Shown here one piece after another: positions 24,038 to 35,216 of a DNA stretch of 64,000 nucleotides. Under the pieces are notes generated by a model. The model was not told the DNA's origin. It did not search any database and was given only the letters and a program-made list of their open reading frames with translations. The stretch comes from Anaeromusa acidaminophila DSM 3853 (GTDB taxonomy: Bacteria; Bacillota; Negativicutes; Anaeromusales; Anaeromusaceae): positions 1 to 64,000 of the forward strand of contig NZ_KB894592.1 of the NCBI RefSeq assembly GCF_000374545.1, given 5' to 3'. The position numbers and the translations under genes are program-made. How positions within the stretch are numbered: position 1 is the first letter of the stretch; every line of letters begins with the position of its first letter.

Positions 24038-24862
24038 CTACTTGTAAATACCCTTTAAGAGCGTTTCTTTACGCAAACTAGCGCATTCGCACTCTCCTAC
24101 AGCCCGTAAATGACGGATAGTGTCAAGAAGAATGCGGCTGAGCATGGGGGCGTCGTCATAAAAAATATCTTGTAAATCTTTGTGCGACCAGTTTTTCACA
24201 ACCCCTTCGCCGTAGTTAACGACAAAGTACAGCCCTGCAAAACAGGCGCCAATTTCCCTCGCCAGATATACTTCGGGACAAATACTCTGGCCGACGATAT
24301 CGGCATGTCCCTTGAGCATAGCGATTTCCGCCGGACTTTCAAAATGCCGTCCGTCTGTAACCGCATATATTCCCCTGCTGAAGATACGGCCTAAATAGTG
24401 TTCTTTAGCAGTTTCCACCAACACTTCCCGCATTTCCGGGCAGATAGCGTCGCGCATTACCAGCAGGTAATGCCCCTCAAGGCCAACATCCTTGCGCATG
24501 GACTGATCCAAATAATCATGAGGAATGACAATATCCCGGGGATCCAGCAGATGATTGACCGTGCCGACACCGCCCTCCCCGAGAATACGGCGTACGCCAG
24601 CTTCGCGAAGCACCCAAAAAATCTGCCTCGACGCGTCAGCGCGGCTGACTTGGCGTCCCCAGCCATGCATTTTACAGGTTAAAACCGGCTTTTCATCCAC
24701 CGTAAACAGCCGAAACGGCGGGCTTTCTCCATAAGGAGTTTCAAAGACCAACTGGTCTTCCAACAGAACTACGCCGGGATCCTCCGCCCCAAAGGGAAAA
24801 TCACTGGACAATGTGCCCGAGCCGCCAATGACGGCAAAATCAGCTTGAACCGTTACTTTCAT
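24038..24862 (-). CDS. MTAP/PNP-family nucleoside phosphorylase, likely futalosine pathway
   Basis: 274 residues of the purine nucleoside/methylthioadenosine phosphorylase family: FAVIGGSGTLSSDFPF at the phosphate-binding start, TCKMHGWGRQVSRADASRQ, and GEGGVGTVNHLLDPRDIVIPHDYLD in the core. It overlaps mqnC by 4 nt and ends a run of mqnE, mqnA and mqnC. A base-releasing step on (aminodeoxy)futalosine is needed between MqnE and MqnC and no mqnB is present, so this enzyme may do it. Ordinary methylthioadenosine salvage is the alternative. Confidence 0.75.
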   Translation of the reverse strand: MKVTVQADFAVIGGSGTLSSDFPFGAEDPGVVLLEDQLVFETPYGESPPFRLFTVDEKPVLTCKMHGWGRQVSRADASRQIFWVLREAGVRRILGEGGVGTVNHLLDPRDIVIPHDYLDQSMRKDVGLEGHYLLVMRDAICPEMREVLVETAKEHYLGRIFSRGIYAVTDGRHFESPAEIAMLKGHADIVGQSICPEVYLAREIGACFAGLYFVVNYGEGVVKNWSHKDLQDIFYDDAPMLSRILLDTIRHLRAVGECECASLRKETLLKGIYK

Positions 24863-25896
24863 GCTTCCACCTCATTGTCAAAACGTTTAATAATTTCATA
24901 TACCGTATTACGCTGCGCCGGTCTTCTGCCAGCTTGTCGAATGAGACGAACCATAGCCTCAACATTCATGGCATGGGACGTCCCCGCCGCCTTCACAACA
25001 TTTTCTTCCAACATAACGCTTCCCAAATCATTCGCGCCGAAAGCGAGCGTCAGCTGCCCAATTTCCTTGCCCTGGGTCACCCAGGAGCCTTGCACAGTAT
25101 GGATGTTATCCAAATACAGCCGCGCCACGGCCAGTGTACGCAAGTATTCCCAAGAGGAAATCTTTTCGCCCCCCAGCTCATTATTCCCCGGTTGGTACGT
25201 CCAGAGGATGAATGCCCGAAAACCGCCGGTTTCCTCTTGCAAGCGTTTGATTTTCTCCAAATGCTCCAGCCGCTGCGCCCGGCTTTCCCCCATGCCGATG
25301 ACCATGGTAGCTGTCGTGCCAAAGCCTAAAAGCTGCGCCTGGCGCATCACGTCCAGCCATTCGCCGCTGGAAATCTTTTTGGGACTAACGCGCTGGCGAA
25401 TCTCATCCACCAGGATTTCCGCGCCGCCCCCGGGCAGCGAATCAAGGCCCGCCTCCCGCAACTTTCGCAGCACTTCCGGTATGGAAAGGCCGCTCTGCCT
25501 GGAAAAATAGAGAATTTCCGTCGGCGAAAACGAATGAATTACAATATCATACCGCGCTTTAATCGCCTTTACTAAATCCAAATACCAGGAAAAAGGCAAA
25601 TCCGGATGCAGTCCGCCTTGCATGAGAATTTGCGTGCCGCCAGCCGCCACCGTCTCGCCGACTTTTTCCAACACCTCTTCATGCGTCAGCACATACCCTT
25701 CCGGATGCCCAGGACGCCGAAAAAAAGCGCAAAAGCGGCACTCGCTGGTACAAATATTCGTATAATTAATGTTGCGGTCCACAATAAAGGTTACCGTATC
25801 ATCCGGAAACCGCTGGCGCCGGCAAGCGTCCGCCGCCAAACCCAGCGTTAAAATATCTTCTTGCTCCAGAAGAGCCAAAGCCTCTTCTTTTTTCAT
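24859..25896 (-). CDS. mqnC: Cyclic dehypoxanthinyl futalosine synthase
   Basis: 345-residue radical SAM enzyme. The cluster motif is CTSECRFCAF (C-x3-C-x2-C) in RNINYTNICTSECRFCAFF, followed by GGTQILMQGGLHPDLPFSWY and IHSFSPTEILYFSRQ, both typical of MqnC. It cyclises dehypoxanthine futalosine in the alternative menaquinone route. It overlaps both neighbours by 4 nt. It is separated from the related MqnE by its VDRNINYTN and QGGLHPDL sequences. Confidence 0.93.
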   Translation of the reverse strand: MKKEEALALLEQEDILTLGLAADACRRQRFPDDTVTFIVDRNINYTNICTSECRFCAFFRRPGHPEGYVLTHEEVLEKVGETVAAGGTQILMQGGLHPDLPFSWYLDLVKAIKARYDIVIHSFSPTEILYFSRQSGLSIPEVLRKLREAGLDSLPGGGAEILVDEIRQRVSPKKISSGEWLDVMRQAQLLGFGTTATMVIGMGESRAQRLEHLEKIKRLQEETGGFRAFILWTYQPGNNELGGEKISSWEYLRTLAVARLYLDNIHTVQGSWVTQGKEIGQLTLAFGANDLGSVMLEENVVKAAGTSHAMNVEAMVRLIRQAGRRPAQRNTVYEIIKRFDNEVEA

Positions 25897-26741
25897 GCCT
25901 GCGCCTCCCCGGTAAAGAGCAACTGCGGCACCCTTTCAATCAATCCCAATGCATGCGCCCGCTGATAAAATCCCAACAACGCCTGCTGATGGGTTGGGGT
26001 CATCTCATAGTTCAAAAGACCGATATAATGGACGATTTCTCCCGGCGTAAAGCCGTCCCGACGAATCCAAGCCGCCGCTTCCTCCAAATGCTCTAAGCCG
26101 TACGTAAAGGCCTTGCGCAAACGCTGCTGCACTTTCCTAACCACCTGCGGCTGCGCAGCGGCAAATTCGCGCCGAGCCACCCAAACCGCGTAAACCATGC
26201 CGCCGCCGGTCAATTCCCGCCATTGGCCGCCCATATCATAGTAATAATAGCCTTCTTGCTGATGCAAGTAGGCCCCAAGAGCGTCGTCACCGATAAATAG
26301 CACTGCGTCAGCTTCATCCAAAACCCCTGCCGTCCACAAAGACGTCGTAGTTTCATAACGAACTTGGCGCAAGCCGTAATGCTGGGCCAACACTATTTTC
26401 AGCTGCCGATGAGAGGTAGCTGATTTGCTTGTCAATAAGACCTTACCGCCTTCCAGCTCTTCTACCGGTTTTTTAGAAACAAGCAAGATGCTTTCCAAGG
26501 CCTTGTCGGCGCTGATGGATAGCTCCGGCAAAAGCAGCAGCTTATCCGCATGCTGTGCATAAATAATGGATGAAACCGGACTGACATCCAGTTCACCAGC
26601 CAATAATTTTCCGTTTAGCACTGCCGGCACGTCACAAACCACATCAAGCCCTTCGGCAAAGCCGCCTTCCATAAGAGCATAATCTAAAGGCAAGCAGTTC
26701 AAAAACTGAATATGCCCGACTCTAGGACGCAATTCACTCAT
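25893..26741 (-). CDS. mqnA: Chorismate dehydratase
   Basis: About 282 residues from the ATG at 26741, which has GGAGG 7 nt upstream and overlaps the mqnE stop by 8 nt; the open frame extends further upstream inside mqnE, but that part is not coding. VGHIQFLNCLPLDYALMEGG and VSPVSSIIYAQHADKLLLLP are characteristic of MqnA's periplasmic-binding-protein-like fold. It dehydrates chorismate to 3-enolpyruvylbenzoate, the first step of the futalosine route. Confidence 0.9.
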   Translation of the reverse strand: MSELRPRVGHIQFLNCLPLDYALMEGGFAEGLDVVCDVPAVLNGKLLAGELDVSPVSSIIYAQHADKLLLLPELSISADKALESILLVSKKPVEELEGGKVLLTSKSATSHRQLKIVLAQHYGLRQVRYETTTSLWTAGVLDEADAVLFIGDDALGAYLHQQEGYYYYDMGGQWRELTGGGMVYAVWVARREFAAAQPQVVRKVQQRLRKAFTYGLEHLEEAAAWIRRDGFTPGEIVHYIGLLNYEMTPTHQQALLGFYQRAHALGLIERVPQLLFTGEAQA

Positions 26742-27831
26742 ATTCATTCCTCCCGTTCCGGCAGGGGCGATAAAAAGTATCTCGTTCCACCGGGATATAG
26801 CCGGTTTCCCGGATAATGCCGCACAGTTCTTCTTTGGTGATACCTTTGCGCGTCGTACTCCCTGCAGCGTGAATAATCTTTTCTTCCATGACGGTTCCGT
26901 CCATATCATCTACGCCAAAAGCCAGCGACAGCTGGGCCACAGGCATTGTGAGCATCATCCAGAACGATTTGATGTGTTCCACATTATCCAACACTAAACG
27001 CGCTAAGGCAATCATCTTCAAGTCTTCCCAAGCAGTGGCTCGCTGCAACTGAGCAAAGCCCGTATTAGCCGGATGAAACGGAAAAGATACAAAGGCTTGA
27101 AAACCACCTGTCTCATCTTGAATATCCCGTAGCGTCAGTAAATGCCGCAGGCGTTGCTCTGGAGTTTCCACATGCCCGTAAAGCATGGTGGCATTCGTAG
27201 GAATGTGCAATTGATGCGCCGTTCGGATAATTTCAATCCATTCTGCGCTGTTCGCCTTATCCGGGCAAATGCGCCGCCGTACGGAGTCATCCAGAATTTC
27301 AGCGCCGCCGCCCGGCAAAGAATCCAAGCCGGCTTCCTGCAACTGCTGCAATACGTCCTTAAAAGATAAACCAGTTAGCCTAGCAAAATGCCAAATTTCC
27401 ACAGGCGTAAACGCTTTAATATGCAATTGCGGCCACTTAGTTTTGACCGCCCTTACGATCTCCAAATAGTACGAAAAAGGCTGATCCGGGTGTAGCGAAC
27501 TCACCATATGCACTTCCGAAAGATCCGGCGCTTCTTCTACCGCCCGCTCCACTAAATTCAACACATCTTCCTGTGTGAGCAAAAAACCCCGCTTATCGCC
27601 GCTTTTACAAGAAAAAGCGCACAAAGGACACCCGGCAGTACAAATGTTGCTCAAATTCACATGACGGTTCACATTATAGTAGACTTCCTTGCCGCTGCTG
27701 CGCTCCTTGGCCGCCCGGGCCCAGGCCCCCAAATCTAGGATATTAGCCTGTTCATACAACGCCAACGCATCTTCTAAATTCAGTCGCTCCCCTGCTTGCG
27801 CTTTGGAAGCAGCAATATCCAACGCCTTCAT
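26734..27831 (-). CDS. mqnE: Aminodeoxyfutalosine synthase
   Basis: 365-residue radical SAM enzyme with NRHVNLSNICTAGCPLCAFS (C-x3-C-x2-C), HMVSSLHPDQPFSYYLEIV and IKAFTPVEIWHFARLTGLS, the MqnE version of the fold. It joins 3-enolpyruvylbenzoate to an adenosyl group from SAM. It is the first gene of mqnE-mqnA-mqnC-phosphorylase, transcribed toward guaA, with a gap of 90 bp to the preceding gene. Confidence 0.93.
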   Translation of the reverse strand: MKALDIAASKAQAGERLNLEDALALYEQANILDLGAWARAAKERSSGKEVYYNVNRHVNLSNICTAGCPLCAFSCKSGDKRGFLLTQEDVLNLVERAVEEAPDLSEVHMVSSLHPDQPFSYYLEIVRAVKTKWPQLHIKAFTPVEIWHFARLTGLSFKDVLQQLQEAGLDSLPGGGAEILDDSVRRRICPDKANSAEWIEIIRTAHQLHIPTNATMLYGHVETPEQRLRHLLTLRDIQDETGGFQAFVSFPFHPANTGFAQLQRATAWEDLKMIALARLVLDNVEHIKSFWMMLTMPVAQLSLAFGVDDMDGTVMEEKIIHAAGSTTRKGITKEELCGIIRETGYIPVERDTFYRPCRNGRNEYE

Positions 27832-27875
27832 GTATACGCCACCTTGTCAATTGTTTTAAATCCACGCAACACAAA

Positions 27876-27910
27876 GCAGGCTTGCAGCGCTTAACGCGCT
27901 GCAAGCCTGC
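27876..27910 (-). terminator. Strong hairpin after the two-TM protein gene
   Basis: Perfect 14-bp GC-rich stem GCAGGCTTGCAGCG with its complement and a 7-nt loop. The T tract on the minus strand is short (CTTTGTGTT). It separates the gene ending at 27922 from mqnE. Confidence 0.6.
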
Positions 27911-27921
27911 CGAAGCAGTTT

Positions 27922-28587
27922 TTATCCCTGCCATTCCCAAAAAGGAAACCGGCGCAAAATAATCCTGATAAAATAATCGGAAAAAGAATAGGCTACCCGC
28001 AGCGTCAGCAACAAAGAAATAGCTGTCAGCCACCATAAAAACTCGCCGGAGCGATATTCGTAAGGAATTAACAAAACCGATAGCCCCGTAACTACAACAA
28101 ACGCCAGCGCTAACGGCACTACGGAATGAATTACGCTAAAAACCAGCTTAGAATAAAGAATTCCACGCCCTGACAAGCTGATAGAGTTAAAAAAAGACAG
28201 CAATTCTTCATGCATCGGCTCCGCCCATTCCCGATAAAGACCTTGAACTACTAGCGATCCTGCCGCAGGATAACAGTTTTTTAGCACAAAGGACAAGGCC
28301 CCTCGGTTCACGACTTCTACCGTCAGACTAATCCGATCCGGCTGTCCCCATTCCTCCAGTAAGGCAAAAAGCTCTTCGCGGCTGCTTACCTTCACTTCTT
28401 CCTCTTGTTCCGTTTTCTTTTTGCGTCCCAATGGATCGCAGCCTCGAGCCAGCACGGCTTGCCAGATAATTTCTCCTTCTCGCTCCAACCGCGACAATAA
28501 ACTGTCTAACTCCTGCGCATCCAAATGACAAGCAGGTAAATTACTCTTAAATTCGTTGCTGTTTTCTTCCTGTTCCTGCATGCTCAC
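27922..28587 (-). CDS. Uncharacterised protein with two C-terminal membrane helices
   Basis: 221 residues, not recognised. The first ~140 are soluble and acidic (QEQEENSNEF; DAQELDSLLSRLEREG), including a segment resembling an effector or regulatory fold. Two hydrophobic helices follow (about 148-170 and 185-203), with a basic C-terminus RIILRRFPFWEWQG. The start is a GTG at 28587 with GGAGG 7 nt upstream. It is a single-gene unit between groEL and the mqn genes, with a GTAGTTT-A-AAACTAC dyad at 28610-28624 near its promoter. Confidence 0.7.
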   Translation of the reverse strand: MSMQEQEENSNEFKSNLPACHLDAQELDSLLSRLEREGEIIWQAVLARGCDPLGRKKKTEQEEEVKVSSREELFALLEEWGQPDRISLTVEVVNRGALSFVLKNCYPAAGSLVVQGLYREWAEPMHEELLSFFNSISLSGRGILYSKLVFSVIHSVVPLALAFVVVTGLSVLLIPYEYRSGEFLWWLTAISLLLTLRVAYSFSDYFIRIILRRFPFWEWQG

Positions 28588-28726
28588 GCCTTGCCCTCCA
28601 TTTTACACTGTAGTTTAAAACTACAAAAATAAAAAAATATTTTAAATTATACCGATTAGTAAAATGATAGCAAATCCGATAGGTCCGCGCAAGGAAAAAA
28701 TAGGGTAATGTCACCTTTGAAAAAAA

Positions 28727-28764
28727 GAGGTTGCTCACAAGTTGAAACAACTCATGAGCAACCT
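28727..28764 (-). terminator. groESL terminator
   Basis: Perfect 11-bp stem GAGGTTGCTCA/TGAGCAACCTC with an inner AGTTG/CAACT stem, then eight T on the minus strand. 40 bp after the groEL stop. Confidence 0.88.
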
Positions 28765-28801
28765 CTAATTTTTAGAAAATCCCGGGAACAAAGGGGCCTG
28801 A

Positions 28802-30463
<1,662 letters not shown>

Positions 30464-30492
30464 TTATATGTTTACTTCGAGGCTTGCGCCTA

Positions 30493-30777
<285 letters not shown>

Positions 30778-30811
30778 CTAGATACCCTCCCTTGAAGATG
30801 TCTTATTTTTG

Positions 30812-30838
30812 TTAGCACTCACCTTGATAGAGTGCTAA
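30812..30838 (-). promoter_or_regulatory. CIRCE operator (HrcA-binding site)
   Basis: Perfect consensus inverted repeat TTAGCACTC-N9-GAGTGCTAA in the groES leader. HrcA represses groESL through this element in Firmicutes and many other bacteria; hrcA itself is not in the window. Confidence 0.97.
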
Positions 30839-30891
30839 TCACATTTCTTATGATATAGAAAACGCTCCAAAAAATCAAGAGCTCTCTTAAA

Positions 30892-30919
30892 AAAAAACGG
30901 CTGTTTTCAGCCGTTTTTC
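30892..30919 (-). terminator. Terminator between the ANTAR gene and groES
   Basis: AAAACGGCTG/CAGCCGTTTT hairpin with A tract before and T tract after, so it can act on both strands. It probably ends the kinase/ANTAR operon. Confidence 0.85.
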
Positions 30920-30985
30920 TTATTTATTCTCAAAAGCTACCTTATTTCCTTTTTCAAGCTCGTTTTTACACCTACAGACGTCTAT

Positions 30986-31561
30986 TTATTTAGTAGCCGC
31001 GTGGATGATCGCTTCCGCCACTTCCCGAATGGAAATGCGTTTCGCCATGCTATATTGCTGGATACGCCGAAACGCCTCGCTTTCATTCAAATGATGGGCG
31101 TCCATTAAAATCCCTTTCGCCCGATCAAGAATTTTACGCGTTTCCAAGGAGTGTTTCAGATCTTCCAGCTCTTTTTCCAACTCTTTCATCTCTCCAAAAC
31201 GGGACAAAGCAATCTCAATCGCCGGAAATAGATTTGCCTCTTTTACCGGTTTCACCAAGTAAGCTAAAACGCCGGACTCTTTAGCCTTTTCCACAATTTC
31301 TTTTTGACTAAATGCTGTCAGAAGGAGTACAGGGGCCAGCTTTTCCGTAGAAATAAGTTTTGCCGCCGTAATTCCGTCCATATTAGGCATTTTTACATCC
31401 ATAATGACCAAGTCCGGCCGATATTTCTTGGCCAATTCCACGGCTTTTTGACCGTTGACAGCTTCACCAACCACAGTGTGTCCGGCTTCTTCCAGCATTT
31501 CCTTTAAATCCATGCGAATAATTGATTCGTTGTCGGCAATAACAATGCGTAACGGTCTCAT
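30986..31561 (-). CDS. ANTAR-domain response regulator
   Basis: 191 residues. The N-terminal receiver has the phosphoacceptor Asp in LVIMDVKMPNMDGITA and Lys in AYLVKPVKEANL. A coiled linker leads to a C-terminal ANTAR RNA-binding domain (LDRAKGILMDAHHLNESEAF, then RRIQQYSMAKRISIREVAEAI). ANTAR proteins prevent transcription termination by binding paired hairpins in nascent RNA. Its kinase partner starts 2 nt upstream. Targets are not visible here. PdtaR/EutV are the closest known types. Confidence 0.94.
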   Translation of the reverse strand: MRPLRIVIADNESIIRMDLKEMLEEAGHTVVGEAVNGQKAVELAKKYRPDLVIMDVKMPNMDGITAAKLISTEKLAPVLLLTAFSQKEIVEKAKESGVLAYLVKPVKEANLFPAIEIALSRFGEMKELEKELEDLKHSLETRKILDRAKGILMDAHHLNESEAFRRIQQYSMAKRISIREVAEAIIHAATK

Positions 31562-31563
31562 AG

Positions 31564-32985
31564 CTAGCGTCCTCCTTCAATCGATTTGGGAATGGTAATG
31601 CGCGCCCTGGTTCCTTGGCAGCCTTCCAACGAAAAGCGGCCTCCTAGATCCGATTCCACAAGGGTTCTTGAAATTTGCAGACCCAGGCTTTGCAAGTCCT
31701 GTATGGCAAAGGTTTCGGGCAAGCCGACACCGTCATCGTAAATCACCACTTCATACATGTCCTCTGTGCTGCTGATGGAAATGCCGATGGTGCCTTTTTT
31801 TCTACCTACAAACGCATGCTCCAAGGAATTTTGAATGAGTTCGTTAATCACCAAAGCCAAACTGCTGGCCTGCTCAGACGGTAAAATGACCGTATTGCCA
31901 TCCAGCTCCGTATTCAAATCAAATTCAGGCTCCAGCATATTTTGGCTGACTGTCTCCAATATATTTCGGGCCACTTCTGCGACATCAATGATTTCCGCGT
32001 CTTGCTGGGATAAAAATTCGTGCACAACGGAAATACTGAGGATGCGGTTCACGCTTTCCCGCAGCGCCGCCTGCACCTCCGGCGAGGTGCTGCGCCGCGC
32101 CTGCAGCCTCAAGAGACTGGCGATCGTCTGCAGATTGTTCTTCACACGGTGATGAATTTCCTGAATGACCGCCGACTTAATGAGCAGCTCTTTTTCTTTT
32201 TTGCGTAACTCCGTCACATCCGACACCAACACGACTAAACGCTGCACCTTGCCCTTGTGCAAAATAGGCAAGGCCCGCATGACCAGCACCATGCCGCCTG
32301 CTTCACACTCGGCTTCTGCTGGTTGCTGCGCCGCATGGGCCTTTTCTACAAACTGCAGCTCTAAGCCCCGTTCGTAAATATGCCGTCCAGGCAGTTGCGC
32401 CGCCCCCAACACACGATACATGTGGGCGGCTGCCGCGTTAGCAAACAAGATTTGCCCTTTAGGATCCACAAGAATAATGCCGTCGCTGGCCGTGAGGGTC
32501 TTAAAACAAGCTGCCGGCACCGCAGGAACCGCCGCCAAAAGCAGCCACTGCGCCGTTTCCAAAAGCAGCTCATGCCCTGCCGCGCCTGCTTCTTCCATGC
32601 TGGACTCACAGCTTAAAACAGCAATAACCTCGCCTTGGGCATTGCAAACAGGCAGCGTCTGCATCTGCCCCAGCATGCCCAGAGCCCATTCCCGCTGTCC
32701 TAAGATACTTTGCCCATACTTTAAAGAATACTCAACAAGCGGCTCCTCCAGACAAGGAACTACAGTTCCCAGCAAATGCGGCTTATACCGCACAAAGGTA
32801 GTATGGGGCCTGGCCTGGGCCACAACCACCACAACCTGGCGTTCTGCCGCGCGCACATAAAGCGTCAGCTGTGCATGAGCCAAGTCTGCCGCTACCGGCA
32901 GCAACGCGCCCATGCGCTCCAGGTACGCAATGTCTTCTATTGCCAATTCAGTCAGCTTTTTGCATAAATCGCCAACCATTCCCAT
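31564..32985 (-). CDS. Soluble HisKA_2 sensor kinase (PdtaS-like)
   Basis: 473 residues without membrane segments. The N-terminal ~150 residues look like a GAF-type sensor, then a PAS domain (GIILVDPKGQILFANAAAAH), then the HisKA_2 phosphoacceptor VIQEIHHRVKNNLQTIASLL and an HATPase with ALVINELIQNSLEHAF and YDDGVGLPETF. Partner of the ANTAR regulator in the next gene. GGAGG lies 8 nt before the ATG. The ligand is unknown. Confidence 0.93.
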   Translation of the reverse strand: MGMVGDLCKKLTELAIEDIAYLERMGALLPVAADLAHAQLTLYVRAAERQVVVVVAQARPHTTFVRYKPHLLGTVVPCLEEPLVEYSLKYGQSILGQREWALGMLGQMQTLPVCNAQGEVIAVLSCESSMEEAGAAGHELLLETAQWLLLAAVPAVPAACFKTLTASDGIILVDPKGQILFANAAAAHMYRVLGAAQLPGRHIYERGLELQFVEKAHAAQQPAEAECEAGGMVLVMRALPILHKGKVQRLVVLVSDVTELRKKEKELLIKSAVIQEIHHRVKNNLQTIASLLRLQARRSTSPEVQAALRESVNRILSISVVHEFLSQQDAEIIDVAEVARNILETVSQNMLEPEFDLNTELDGNTVILPSEQASSLALVINELIQNSLEHAFVGRKKGTIGISISSTEDMYEVVIYDDGVGLPETFAIQDLQSLGLQISRTLVESDLGGRFSLEGCQGTRARITIPKSIEGGR

Positions 32986-33014
32986 TTCAAGCCCCTCCTT
33001 TCAGCAAGCGTTTT

Positions 33015-34049
33015 TTATTCTTTCGTTCCCAGCGGCAACGAGGGCACCGCATTAAGGTGCAAATCAGCCAGCGGCCCGCCGCCGGCATACTGATAATGAG
33101 CTCTACAGGCGATCATTGCCGCGTTATCGGTACAAAGCACCGGCGGCGGATACAACAGTTCCCAGCCATGCTGTTGACACAAGTTCTGCAAATGCTCTCG
33201 CAGGCCTGAATTAGCCGCTACCCCGCCCGCCAAAACGAGTTTGTCCAGGTTCAAGTTCTGCATAGCCAATAAGGTTTTTTCACCCAGAATATCCACTACC
33301 GCCTGCTGAAAGCTGGCGGCCACATCGGCTGGCACGTAGGATTCTCCTTTTTGTTTCACACTGTTCAAATAGTTAAGCACCGCCGACTTCAAACCGCTGA
33401 AACTAAATTCCAACTGCTGATTGCCAGACAGCGCCCTGGGAAAGGCAATCGCGTCCGCTCGTCCTTTGCGGGCCAGTTCATCAATATGCGGGCCGCCCGG
33501 ATACGGCAGCCCCATCACCCGGGCCACCTTGTCAAAGGCCTCGCCAGCTGCGTCATCGCGGGTTTGCCCCAACAAAATAAGCTCGCTGTAGCTGCGCACA
33601 TGAATCAGTGACGTATGACCGCCCGATACCACCAGCGCCGCAAAGGGAGGCTCTAATTTCGGATGAGCCAAAAAGTTAGCAAAAATATGTCCTTCCAAAT
33701 GATGCACACCTACTAGGGGTTTGTCCATGGCAAAAGACAACGCTTTAGCCGTGGCCACACCGACCAGCAAGGCACCGACCAACCCCGGTCCATAGGTCAC
33801 GCCCAAAACATCTATATCCTGCAATGTTACGCCAGCTTCCTTGAGCGCTTCATCCACCACCGGCAGAACATGCTCAATATGTTTACGTGAAGCAATCTCC
33901 GGCACAACACCGCCATATTTTCGATGCAAAAGTATCTGGCTGGAAATTACATTCGACAAAATTTCCCGACCGCCACGAATAACGGCGGCGGAGGTTTCAT
34001 CACAGCTGGTTTCTAACGCCAGCGTCAGCCTTTCATGTTGTTCCTTCAT
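33015..34049 (-). CDS. tsaD: tRNA threonylcarbamoyladenosine transferase TsaD
   Basis: 344 residues from the ATG at 34049; the open frame runs further upstream into rimI, but family length and [15 protein letters not shown] fix the start. ASKD/kinase-like fold with metal-binding [12 protein letters not shown] and the [14 protein letters not shown] loop. It transfers the threonylcarbamoyl group to A37 of ANN-decoding tRNAs together with TsaB and TsaE, whose genes are in the same operon. It overlaps rimI by 17 nt. Confidence 0.96.
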   Translation of the reverse strand: MKEQHERLTLALETSCDETSAAVIRGGREILSNVISSQILLHRKYGGVVPEIASRKHIEHVLPVVDEALKEAGVTLQDIDVLGVTYGPGLVGALLVGVATAKALSFAMDKPLVGVHHLEGHIFANFLAHPKLEPPFAALVVSGGHTSLIHVRSYSELILLGQTRDDAAGEAFDKVARVMGLPYPGGPHIDELARKGRADAIAFPRALSGNQQLEFSFSGLKSAVLNYLNSVKQKGESYVPADVAASFQQAVVDILGEKTLLAMQNLNLDKLVLAGGVAANSGLREHLQNLCQQHGWELLYPPPVLCTDNAAMIACRAHYQYAGGGPLADLHLNAVPSLPLGTKE

Positions 34050-34500
34050 CTTCTCTTCCCCGTTCCAGCTCATTCCAAAGAATAAGCGCATCTTCTCCAT
34101 TATCGCTATAATAGCCCTTGCGCACGCCGTCCTGATAAAACCCCTGCGTCTCATAAACCCGCAACGCAGCCACATTACTGCGGCGCACTTCCAGCGTCAT
34201 GCGCCTGGCGCCTCGCTCGTAGCAGCATTTTTTCAAGGCCGCTACCAATTGAGCTCCATAACCGCGACGACGAAACTCAGGTGCTACGGCCACATTTGTT
34301 ACATGAGCTTCGTCCAAAATCACCCAGGCGCCGGCATACGCAATAACAACGCCATCTAGCTCCATGGCCAAATAACAAGTTACCGGATTGTTGAGTTCCA
34401 TGATCATAGTTCCCTTGCCCCAAGGAGCGGAAAAAGAAGCCTGATTAATCACATCCACAACATCCAGATCGCTGTGCTGCAATTTGCGAAAAACGATCAT
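34033..34500 (-). CDS. rimI: Ribosomal protein S18 alanine N-acetyltransferase
   Basis: About 155 residues from the ATG at 34500, which overlaps the tsaB stop as ATGA. GNAT fold with the acetyl-CoA loop [18 protein letters not shown], and [19 protein letters not shown] typical of RimI. It acetylates the N-terminus of ribosomal protein S18 in characterised cases. Embedded between tsaB and tsaD, the usual Firmicute arrangement. Confidence 0.93.
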   Translation of the reverse strand: MIVFRKLQHSDLDVVDVINQASFSAPWGKGTMIMELNNPVTCYLAMELDGVVIAYAGAWVILDEAHVTNVAVAPEFRRRGYGAQLVAALKKCCYERGARRMTLEVRRSNVAALRVYETQGFYQDGVRKGYYSDNGEDALILWNELERGREDEGTT

Positions 34501-35216
34501 ACGCCGCCAGCCTCCCGGCCATGTCGTTTTTCCCAAAGCACCTCGGCTTCGGAGCGACGAATATACATGGGTTCCAAGGTCATCGCTTCATCACTGTCTC
34601 CTTGCTGCAAACGCTGCCAAGCCAAAGCGGCTACACTGGCGGCGCGCGGCATGGCTACCGACAAGGGCGTAGGCGCAAGAAACTCTTGCCAGCCTTTATA
34701 TTCCTCCTGCTGCAGCCAGGCTGCTCCTTCTCCCAAGGCCATAGCCGGTTCACCAGCAGCAGCCAATTCTTCCAGGGCTGTCCGGAAGGCTACCACCCGC
34801 GGCGGCTGCGCTTCCACAACCATCCCATTTTCTATGCGATAACGCCCTTGGTACACATTGCCTTTCTGCGCATCCAAAAATGGGGATAACAACAGTCCTG
34901 GCACGGGACAGTTATAGGCCAGCGCTTCCAAGGTCGGTACGCCGATCAGGGGGATGCGCAGAGCGTACGCCAACGCTTTCGCCGTTGCTAATCCAATGCG
35001 CAGTCCTGTAAACGACCCGGGCCCAAGACTGACTGCCACCGCTTGCAGCTGTTGTTTTTCTACTTGCGCCGCCTGCAGCAGCATTTCAATATGCGGCAGC
35101 AGCAGCTCCGAATGTGTTTTTGCCGTTTCCAGCTTCCACTCCGCCAAAAGAGCCGACTCAGTCGCTAAAGCTACGCCGGAAACCAAAGTAGCCGTCTCAA
35201 GAGCCAATACCGGCAT
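34497..35216 (-). CDS. tsaB: TsaB, t6A-modification scaffold protein
   Basis: 239 residues. ALETATLVSGVALA and VSLGPGSFTGLRIGLATAKA are the TsaB signatures (ASKHA fold, inactive paralogue of TsaD). It dimerises with TsaD. It overlaps tsaE by 20 nt and rimI by 4 nt, so the operon is tightly coupled. Confidence 0.95.
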   Translation of the reverse strand: MPVLALETATLVSGVALATESALLAEWKLETAKTHSELLLPHIEMLLQAAQVEKQQLQAVAVSLGPGSFTGLRIGLATAKALAYALRIPLIGVPTLEALAYNCPVPGLLLSPFLDAQKGNVYQGRYRIENGMVVEAQPPRVVAFRTALEELAAAGEPAMALGEGAAWLQQEEYKGWQEFLAPTPLSVAMPRAASVAALAWQRLQQGDSDEAMTLEPMYIRRSEAEVLWEKRHGREAGGV

